Shown in pieces: positions 55,418 to 64,000 of a stretch of DNA of 64,000 bases (position 1 is the first letter of the stretch; each line of letters begins with the position of its first letter). The stretch lies in NCBI GenBank assembly GCA_037367405.1, contig JAZKJV010010743.1:248001-312000 (forward strand), read 5' to 3'. Made by a program: the position numbers and the translations under genes. The notes beneath the pieces were generated by a model. It had not been told where the DNA came from. It searched no databases and saw nothing but the letters and a program-made list of their open reading frames with translations. Source of the DNA: Ottelia alismoides. Lineage: Eukaryota > Streptophyta > Magnoliopsida > Alismatales > Hydrocharitaceae.

Positions 55418-58400
55418 TGATGAATACCCATTTATCACTCTTTATTCTTTTATTTTAGCTACAAAACCGTTGCCAAACACATGTATATTCCTGTAAATAT
55501 TAATAATTAACAAATTACATGCATTGTGTAAAAATGAATAATTAGCATGTTTTTGTGCATAAATAAAAGAATAAAGAAATAAAGAAAAAGAGGGAGATAT
55601 TTAGAATAAATATTGAGCGACCTAATCCCAAGGGAGGGCTCAGCATGGGCCTGACCGCATAAAAACCCAAGTAGAGGGAGATAAGGAAGCTCATGTGTGT
55701 AAATATACATGTATATAAATAAGAATATTTTCCTATAAATTAAAATAAAATTGGGTTGTATTTATATGTATATATTTGTAAATATTAAATTAAAATAAAA
55801 ATGAGAAAATTATAAAGAAAATAAAAATACCTTCACCTTGTACATAAGCCATGTATATAGAGCCACTTATATATTTATTTCTCCCTATAAATAAATAAAT
55901 AGAAATCCCATAAAAATTGTATATATTCTATATTTCATAATGTAAATAAATAAAATAAAAATCACAAAAACAAAAATAAAATAAAAAGAACAAAAATAAA
56001 AATCAAAATAAACATCGTATATAGACCATGTATATAGGTGTATATAACTATTTATTTAATCCTTGTAAATAAATAATAAAAATAAAATAAAAATACCAAA
56101 ATATTCCAAATTTTATTCTATAAATAAATAAAATATAAAATTAGAAAAAAATATACAAAAATAAGTAATTAAAAATCAAAAATAAAAATACAATATTGTA
56201 TATAGAACCCTATATATTATACTATAATGTACATACCTTATTTTTATTTCAAAAAAATAAATAAAAATCATAAAAAATAGTTTAAAATAAAATAAATATT
56301 TTTTATGTTTTGAGTTTTTCGAAATTCGACCTATTTCTTTTTATTATTGAATTTACAAAATTTGAATAATTGGTGGGCTCTGATTGGTCCACGGGGGATG
56401 TTGACCCCGGTCAACTCTCGCCCCAGGACCACCAGAGCCGGGTTTGACTCGCCCGACCCTATTTCTCCGACTTTTCCTCGCTCAACCCGATCGCCAATCA
56501 CCTAAACCCCGGGCTCTATTCCTTCATTGCAGATCCGAGACCCACGCCCAGAGGTTAGCATCGGGGTCCGAGCTCCGATAAGCTCGCCCGACCATCCTTT
56601 AGCCGGACCCCCAGCCATACTTAACCTCAGCTCCGCCACACATTTTACGCATCTCTGGTCCTCCCCCTCGTTGCCAAGAAACTCCTCCACCTCGCCTGAG
56701 TGACAGCCGAGCGAGACGGAGTGGAAGTGAGGCTCGGGCAGTCAGGAAACCTTTGATCCGGCGTTTCCACTGTCGTGCGCTGCCGCAAGCGCGCTCAGCC
56801 TCGGGACTCGACGCCCCCTTGAGGCAATGACCCCAGGAGCTCCAGGAGCTCCAGCCCAGTCGATCTCCTCTGCCAGGTAGGTAGTTTAGCTTGTAGTTTA
56901 GTCAAATTTAGGATTTCCCCCTAATCGCTCCGCCACCTTCGCCGACCAAATTCACCATTTCCGTCCACCCATTTGTCGTCCCGACCTGACCTCCACCTTC
57001 ACCAGACCTCTCCCCATCTTCTTCACCCATCCACCCCCCTGTCTCGCCCCGGAGCAGGTCCTTCGTCCTCCGCCACCACCGCTTCGCCGGAAGGACGCCG
57101 CACTGCCTTATCCTTCATCTCCCACGTGCGCTAACGGGTCGAGGCATTTTGCCCTCGACCCCTCTTTCTTCCTGTGCAGGCAGCAGGTCAAAACGACCTC
57201 GTCTGGAGGTCTTCAAGTTCAGCATAGAAGCTCCAGCTCCGCCTTGGTCGCCGGAGCATCTCCGACGCCTCCAACTTCATCGGAGGCCCCCATTGGCTGC
57301 GGACCACCGAGGCGATTCTTCTCCGCATCTCAGCAGCTTCTGAGGAGACCCCACGCAAGAGTATAGGGTCTACGAAGTTCACTAGCCATCTGTTCTTCTT
57401 GGATCCTCCTCGACCGTCAGATTGACCATGCAGCTCCAGATTTGATCGGAGCCGTCCATCCATCGCAGGGTTTCGCCACCAGCAGCCATCGTCTGATCGA
57501 CACGTGGCGAGGCCTGGAGCGTCCATCAGCTGGAGAGGCGCCCGCTACTGTCCACCATTGGATCCCACACGTGGCGCCCTCCCCGCCGTCTGATTAAATA
57601 AAGGGTAAATTGTTCTTAGGCACTTTAGTTTTTAGCTGTTACTTTTTAGTCTTGTAAATATTTTGTCTCGTGTTTTTATTTTGTAAATATTGCATCGAGG
57701 ACCTTCTTGTTTATCATATTTGCACTTTAGTCCCCCTATATGTGATCCACGTGCGTCGACACGTGAGTTTTGGTTAAATTGCAATTTTTGTCCTGTGGTT
57801 TATGTATGTTCTGCTTTGCATGTTTTATAATTAGATTGACACATGTGCCCCTCTGAGTGTAACTCACGTGTGCTGCGCGTGGTTCTCTGGGATTTTTTCA
57901 AGTTGGGCCCTAAGCTTTTCAGCTGTGTTATCTATTGGCCCCCGGGACTTATTTTTCTTGCGATTAGGTCCCTATGCACTAGTTGGTTGTTTTTTATTTT
58001 AATAAAATAGCAAACTTCACCCAAATTAAGTGAAAATTATAAACTTGGCTCCTGCTACTTTGTAAAATTTTCTCTAATTTTCGAGTACATTTCTGAGCAT
58101 TTTTAGTATTTTTAAAAATTCAAAAACATCTCCTTTTTTGTCTGTCCAGGTATAAAAATCACAAAAAATATTAAAACCTTTTCAAAAATTCTAAAAAATT
58201 CATATTTTGTGTGTTTTGGTGTGCTTGATTTTCTGACCAATTTTGGTCTTCTTTGGATTTAAAAAAATTATAAAAATTGAAAAACCTCGAAAAACTTAGA
58301 AAATTTCTAATAAATCATAGAAAATCACAAAAATAATAAACCTTTTTCCTGAATTTTCTTCTTTACTTCTATTTTACAGGAAAAATACCTTCAGGTCGTG

Positions 58401-58937
58401 TTAGGGCCATTTTATATTTTATTTTGGCCCTTGAAACCTGACTGGACATTGTTCTTCTTTGTTTGCCTTGTTTTATTTTTATAAAATGCGATAAATCAGA
58501 AAATTATAAAAAATTCACCAAAAACAGAAAAAATATAAAAACCATAAAAATATTTTTGTTTGATTTTTTGAGCATTTTAGAGTAATTAAATAATTGTTGA
58601 AAGTTGCTTGTCTTAATTGTTTTATTATTTTCTTTATAATTAAAAATTCCAAAAAAAAATAAAAATATTAAAAATCCACCAAAAATAACTTGTTTTTATT
58701 TTATTTGATTTGAGACTACTTCGTAGGCCGCAAGGCTATCTCGTGCTCCTCGAGTTCGACCCTGGGAGCTATACCAGGTTAATATCATAACGAGGCCGCT
58801 AGTTTAAGTTTTCATCGATTTTTATCTTTATTTGGTGGTCTAATAATTTTTCTTGATTGAGCTCTGAGTCCCGAGTGACTGAGGTCACAACGACCGCATT
58901 GATTTATCTACCATAGTCTGCGGATTCACGCTCATCA
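55418..58937 (+). repeat. 3' LTR of element E
   Basis: Same landmarks as the 5' LTR, including the start TGATGAATACCCATTTATCA, the GC-rich core (56370-57590) and the conserved block at 58741-58785, ending CACGCTCATCA. Followed by the ATGAT duplication (58938-58942). Confidence 0.92.
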
Positions 58938-60512
58938 ATGATGTTTTCATTTTCCAAGTTCATCAACATCAGAAAGAAGAATTCCACCTACTTTTGGAGA
59001 TTGGCCCAGTATGTCATTGCCTAAGTTAATAATCTGTTCCAATCAGGGTTAAAATTGTTCTTTTACCTATGATGTTATGATATCATCTAGAAGTGTAAAT
59101 ATTAATTTGATATCATTGACAACTGTAAGGAATAGATTTTGACTTGTTTGAGTTGATCTAAGGATTAAATCATGTAGTCCCTTTGTGTAATTTGATATCA
59201 TCAACTTTTTCGGGCAGGAAACAAGTTCGACATTTGTGTCTGAGTTCGGCCTTGAGGTGTCTGGCATTAGTACAATTAATTAGTAAACTCAAGTATGTTC
59301 TGGATAGATATCCTAGCAACTTCTTTGTTGTTGATTTGATAAATTGATGATGAGGTAAGTGCTTAATTTCTTTGGATCATAGGTTTGAACTTGGATTTTG
59401 ATACATTGAGATTTTGAGTTGAACTAATGTTGTGACATGTTTTTCTTTATGCTTAGATTTGTTTTCTTCGAGGTGTTCCTGGATTAAGCATTCATGCATA
59501 TATATATATATATATATTAACTTTTGGTTCAATGTGCATGTATTGGCATCGGATCTTATTAGTTTAAAGAAATATTTGTGTTGTGGATATGTATTTTATG
59601 AAGTCTCCCAAGCATATTCCCTTACGTTTGGTCACCAGTTTTGTAGTCATTTGTGACTATAGTAATTGAATAGATTGTCTTAGTATAAATTGTTGTTGTC
59701 TGACCATGTTTGGTTTTTTTTCCAGAAGACTTCATTCAATGTGTTGTAAGAAGATATCTTTGACATGAGCAAAGTGAACCTTAAGCAAAGGAATAACAAA
59801 CATGAGAGTTGCTTTCGTTCTTATTCTCTTATGTATCATTGAGATCTAGATTGAATGACATAGATCGAATAGATACCAAGTATTGTTTCTATATTATTTT
59901 TTTGACTTAGAATATTTGATTAAATGATTGATTAGGGTAGAGCACTCGTAATATACAAAGATTGTTGCAGGTTCGGATATTTAAATATTAGCTCCCTTAA
60001 ATAGGATATTGTTAGTTTGCACTTTTATGAAAATTGCATTAGTTTAAAATCGAAAGGCCAATTAATCATGCTTTTGAAACTATGTAGTTACAATGGCCAA
60101 TTAATCATGCTTTTGAAACTATGTAGTTACAATCAAATAGGAAATCTCCATTGTGAAATTAGACGTAGTCAAAATCAAATAGGAAATCTTCTGATTTTGG
60201 ATATTGTGACGGAGAAAACGTTATTATTTGTAATAAGTGTCAAATAATAAAATCTATATAGTGACGAATAAAATGTCGACATATTCAAATGGTGATGCTT
60301 CTCATTTGTTGTAAATTTATAATTTCTGACATTTTTATTCATTGTGATTTCAAATTTTGCAACGGTTAGTAATCATTGTTGAAAATATAACAACGGCTTA
60401 TATAGATGGTTTTTACAACGAATATTGAATTCGTCGCGAGTTGATATAGTGACGTATAATTTGTTGTGTTATTAATAAAAAATTGTCGTTATAGATACTT
60501 ATTGTTGTAGTG
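58938..60512. other. right interior and end of the CACTA element
   Basis: It continues the CACTA sequence after E. It includes a TA microsatellite (59497-59519) and subterminal repeats around GTGACGAATAAAAT and GTGACGTATAAT. No transposase motif and no convincing ORF (longest about 75 codons). It ends at the TTGTTGTAGTG terminus. Confidence 0.6.
60056..60133. repeat. 39-bp perfect tandem duplication
   Basis: Two identical units beginning GGCCAATTAATCATGC and ending ATGTAGTTACAAT (60056-60094 and 60095-60133). Identity indicates a recent duplication. Confidence 0.95.
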
Positions 60513-60515
60513 GTT

Positions 60516-60730
60516 AGAAGTTATACAATATATACAAATATAGATATGTGCCATTTGAGTTCGGATTTCTCACCATTTTATGCGAATCTCTCTGTTATTT
60601 CCTTGACGAGTTTGTTTTCTCTAAATAGTCTACTTTTAGTGCATGAGATGATTAAGTGGATTTGAATGTGTTTTGTTTAGAAATTAAGGACAGAATTTAA
60701 GAATAAAAGGTATGAACCAGAGGTTCATCG
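60516..60730 (-). repeat. LTR G, terminal part right of the CACTA element
   Basis: Resumes the eroded Ty3-type LTR split by the CACTA insertion (left part ends 41854). Its right end (60711-60730) carries the terminal palindrome seen in LTRs A, B, E and F: on the minus strand arms GATGAACC and GGTTCAT around TCT, with the first T changed to C. Confidence 0.55.
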
Positions 60731-61884
60731 GTATGTTATTGATCATATTGACATTTTGAGTCTTCAATTAGTATGTTATGATTCCATACAATGATATGAT
60801 GCAGTAGATCAACATGAGTTGAATGTGCATTTGGGTTCCAAGCATTGCATTAGTAGATTATTATAAGAGTTACTTGATTATAAACAAGATTATTAATTAT
60901 AGATTGGACCATAATTGGAGAGCAGATGCTATTTTAAGAGATGTTCTCATATCCATAGTCGTGCATGGCTTTTTCAACAATGATATGCCTGTGGAATCTA
61001 TTATCAATTATAAGTTGTTCTGAAGTTTTGTTTTACTTATTCTTATTGTGTTTATCAGTTAGATTAGTTATATTGATAGTCATTAGCATTTTTGGAGAGC
61101 ATTTTTAACATTCATATAATTCAGAATATACATATGTTTTTGTATGAGTTAATGAATATTTGCATCAGTGGGCCACGTTTTTGGATACTGATCAGATCAT
61201 GAATATGTTTTCTCAATTTTATTATGTAAATGGATAATAATATGCTTGGTTTACTCCATGTGATGTGGTGCAACTTGATTCTAATATTTGGATGCAATAT
61301 TTTGAAGCTAAAAATGAGAGAATCACTTGTAATTGGATGATTACATGCATAATATTTATTTCCTTCATCAAAAATTGGAATCCAACCTCATGTATACACT
61401 CCCTCTCAATTATAATATTTTGGTAATTCTAAGATCAGTTAAGTCATTCTAAACATGATATTGGATTTATTTAGTTTTAATTATTTTTACCAGTTATATG
61501 AGAATTGAAATTGATTAATGTTATTTATTTTAATTTATTTTACCAATCACATGAAATTGATAATGAATATTAATTATATAAAAGCCATGTATGAGTCACT
61601 TTATTCTTACTATTCAATATATATGATCATGGTCCGTCTTATGATCTTTTAAATGATTATCTTTTACATGATAAATTATTCTGGTCATCTACTATCTACA
61701 TCAAAATATGCAAATTGTCCATCTATAACAAGGCGTAACTTTATATTTTTGGTGGACTATTCTTTTAAATTCGTAGTATGGGTTGAGGGACAAATACCTA
61801 AAGCTTGCATATAAAATGCTTTTGTGATTTTCTTGTTTGTGAAATAATGTTTCTATTGACCGTGATATCCATATCAAATAAGTT
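60731..61884. other. AT-rich region without recognised features
   Basis: No ORF above about 66 codons has support, and no repeat ends or motifs were identified. It may be old transposon or host intergenic DNA. Confidence 0.5.
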
Positions 61885-62180
61885 GGATTGAGCATGTGCC
61901 ACAATATTTGGCTGAGCATGTGTGATGATGTTAGGCTGAGCACATCCCATGATGTTTGACTAAGTACATGTGATGATATTTGACTTGAATAATCACAATG
62001 TCTTGAAATCGAGAAAATGTAGTGATGTCTGACTAAACATGTATGGTGGTGAGAAATGAATAATTGTAATGTAAGACTAAGCAAATGCAATGTTGTGAAA
62101 TTAAGCACGTGCTATGACGTTTAACCTCGCATATGCCATTTTGTTAATTTGAGCACGAGCCATGATGTAAGAGTCATGAT
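61885..62180. repeat. degenerate 24-bp minisatellite
   Basis: About a dozen imperfect units of the form GGCTGAGCATGTGTGATGAT plus 4 nt. The first four (61885-61984) are regular; later ones carry indels. A minus-strand ORF of 135 codons (61701-62108) runs through it as a by-product of the periodicity (Ser/His/Leu repeats) and is not considered a gene. Confidence 0.75.
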
Positions 62181-62356
62181 GTGATACAATAACGACTCCA
62201 TGATCCATTAAGATCTTTTCCAGGAAAGGAGATGTAGATGCATGATAGGCCTTTCCCTGCTTTGGAATATCGGATATACACAGAACTTTCAACCAAAAAA
62301 CACCTATCCTTTATATATATAATTGTTACCCTTCCCAAAAGTTTATACTTGCACTT
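62181..62356. other. short flank before LTR H
   Basis: No feature recognised. There is no purine tract directly before the LTR start (GCACTT precedes TGTTGG), so the LTR that follows is more likely a 5' or solo LTR than a 3' LTR. Confidence 0.4.
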
Positions 62357-64000
62357 TGTTGGACACGGAGTTCATAATGAGCTATTATACAATATAAGTT
62401 ATCATGAATTATACCATTTCAAGAACTGAAATAAAATATATCTACATTTATTTTATTGTCAAGGTCCATCACTATAAATATGGATAAGTACCTTATCCAT
62501 TATATGGAACAAGTTGTACATCTAAATAGTTAGATCATAGAGGTTGATGCATGGTTGTAGATCTAAGGAGTTAGATCGAGGACACAACTGACATCATAAA
62601 ATGATATTCAAAGAGGAACTTCAATCTGAGAAGAGATGGCATTCTTCTCTAAGGACTGATATCTGATTGACAATTGTGATGAAAGTCCCTTACATAGGAA
62701 TGAAGACACAAATGTGTGGAATGGGTCAAGTTAAAGAGTTAACTCGACGAGATCGAGATGCAAGACATGCATCATATACTTTCACGAAACTGGCACACAT
62801 CCATAGACCACAAATAGATATACATTTATATGTCTGAGTGTATACATTCGGTAGACTAATAAATTGATTACCTTACAACTTCTATATGCTGATGAGCTAG
62901 TGTGCCTACGAGGAAATACGAGACGTATGATCTCTTAAAAAATCCACACAGGTTCATACTTGAGACTGAAGACAAGAGCTCACTCTTGAAATATTGGAGT
63001 CATAATGAATTCCATTGGTAATCATCTTGTTTAGGAAATACGATATGAATTTGAGATTGTTAATGTTTTAGAAAGTATATTATAGATATTATCACCTAAT
63101 GATCACTTAAGAAGTCTATTGATAAGCCGTTGAGGGAGATAATCAAATGTGGGTAAGTTCTTTGGGTTATTTGAAGTGTTCTAATAAATAAGATGCATGA
63201 GCATTGGGAATGCTCGATGTCGTTGCAATTGTAATAGATTCATATCAAGATGATTCCATTATGAGGGATAGATTGAATCTGATGGATTATAGTGAATCCA
63301 CATGGAGACCAAATGAAAGAGATTTAATTGGATCAAATATCAAGTCTTAAAACAAAATCTAGAACCAAAGAGTTGGAAATTGGTGTGAAATTTTTTAAAG
63401 CCAAATGGATAATAGATTTGGTATCTGACTTGATCTGATAGCTCATAGTGGTATAAATCCTGATATTATATTTAATCTAAATATCAAGTCACTGTATGTA
63501 GTCCATGCAATTTCCCTACAAATATCTTCAAAGTATCTGCAAATGAAGCATAAGTATCCTAATTAGATTAGGATATGTATATTCGAGAAATTAGCAACAG
63601 GAATTTGATTCGTACTTCTAGACGTGAGATAGGGAGAATATGATTTACATTCAGTGGGATTAATATGAATACGATTCACAGTTATTACAGAGGAATCATA
63701 TGAATATGACTCACATTTATTAGAACTAATGTATATATGATTTACATTTGATTTGATAATTAATGTGATTATGATTCACATTCTATTTTGGTAATAATGG
63801 GAATTTGATTCTCATATTAATATTGAAAATAATGAGAATATTATTCTCATATTTATATTAGGATTAATGTGAATATGATTTACATTTAATATTAATGCTA
63901 ATATGAATAAAAATTAACATTCAACATTAATTATTGTAAATATGTTTACACTTAATTCATTGGTATATTATGAACAATATTTATAATTGTTGAAGATAAA
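62357..64000 (+). mobile_element. Ty1/copia LTR H, diverged relative of LTR C/D, runs off window
   Basis: It starts TGTTGGACACGGAGTTCATA, against TGTTGGACATGCGAGCC in C, then keeps the same order of blocks: GAGCTATTATACAATA, AGATCATAGAGG.TG.TGC, GAAATGAAGAC-like, TAACTCGACGAGATCGAGAT (62739-62758), TCTGAGTGTATACATT and ACGAGGAAATACGAG. From about 63590 it consists of repeated GTGAATATGATTCACATT-like palindromes, as in C's U3. It is clearly more diverged than C's two LTRs are from each other. The end of the LTR and any internal region lie beyond the window. Confidence 0.82.

Larger units (their letters stand above)
45994..58937 (+). mobile_element. non-autonomous gag-only LTR retrotransposon E
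   Basis: LTRs 45994-49507 (3514 bp) and 55418-58937 (3520 bp), both starting TGATGAATACCCATT.ATCA and ending CACGCTCATCA. PBS at 49511-49528; PPT ATTATAGGGGG at 55407-55417. Perfect 5-bp duplication ATGAT (45989-45993 and 58938-58942). The 5.9-kb interior has gag with a long acidic tail and a hairpin array, but no protease, RT, RNase H or integrase motif on either strand. The layout fits the class of plant elements that keep only gag (called TR-GAG in the literature) and move with pol supplied by relatives. LTR ends differ by only a few changes in the first 180 bp, so insertion is fairly recent. Confidence 0.93.
41855..60512. mobile_element. CACTA (En/Spm-type) transposon containing element E
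   Basis: The left end is CACTACAACAAAATGG. The right end, read inward, is CACTACAACAATAAG. It is flanked by GTT on both sides. Subterminal repeats typical of CACTA elements occur at both ends: GTGACACTTATATCTATTCG-like copies at 41940-42000, and variants such as AGTGACGAATAAAAT and AGTGACGTATAAT at 60257-60275 and 60446-60462. Without the nested 12.9-kb element E and one duplication it would be about 5.7 kb (41855-45993 plus 58938-60512). No transposase (TNP2) motif was seen, so it is probably non-autonomous. Confidence 0.87.

Noticed and set aside
61701..62108. 135-codon minus-strand ORF
   Set aside because: It coincides with the 24-bp minisatellite, whose period is a multiple of three and keeps one frame open by chance.

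Overview
The window is a stretch of repeat-rich flowering-plant nuclear DNA. Evidence for a plant: several kinds of long LTR retrotransposon nested inside one another, a Ty1/copia primer-binding site complementary to initiator-Met tRNA, Ty3/gypsy (Athila/Tat-like) gag-pol with tRNA-Asp-like primer sites, a CACTA transposon with a 3-bp target duplication and an hAT transposon with an 8-bp duplication. The species cannot be named from this sequence. I see no intact host gene, tRNA, rRNA or CRISPR array. Almost every open reading frame is a transposon remnant or chance.

Layout, left half (1-37640). Element B is a minus-strand Ty3/gypsy-like element: 5' LTR 34449-37640, internal region 24629-34448, and the first 1.2 kb of its 3' LTR at 23427-24628. 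That 3' LTR was hit by element A, a second minus-strand Ty3/gypsy element (gag, protease, RT, RNase H and integrase remnants at 1931-7382; its 5' LTR is 9009-11469 plus 21969-23426). A's LTR was then split by element C, a complete plus-strand Ty1/copia element (11470-21963, target duplication GATAG). A's integrase was cut by another copy of the same copia LTR family (copy D, 1-1930, minus strand). A solo LTR F (30773-34270, plus strand, duplication GAGTG) sits in B's leader.

Right half (37641-64000). Next comes an unassigned stretch holding a 1,043-bp hAT element (38864-39906, duplication CTCATTGG) with a possible captured membrane-protein fragment. Then there is an eroded Ty3-type LTR (G) split by a CACTA transposon (41855-60512, duplication GTT). 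The CACTA contains element E (45994-58937, duplication ATGAT), a 12.9-kb retrotransposon with 3.5-kb LTRs that carries gag plus an acidic, membrane-anchored tail but no recognisable pol. The window ends in a 24-bp minisatellite and a diverged third copy of the copia LTR family (H, 62357 onward).

The most unusual signal is an array of five hairpins at 53356-53808 in E. Each 3' arm is a copy of the polypurine-tract sequence (AAGTATAGGGGG). The same array is present, collinear but diverged, in element B (25951-26295), with stem bases that change together. A second shared signal is a perfect or covarying palindrome of about 20 bp at the very 5' end of every Ty3-type LTR here (A, B, E, F, G).
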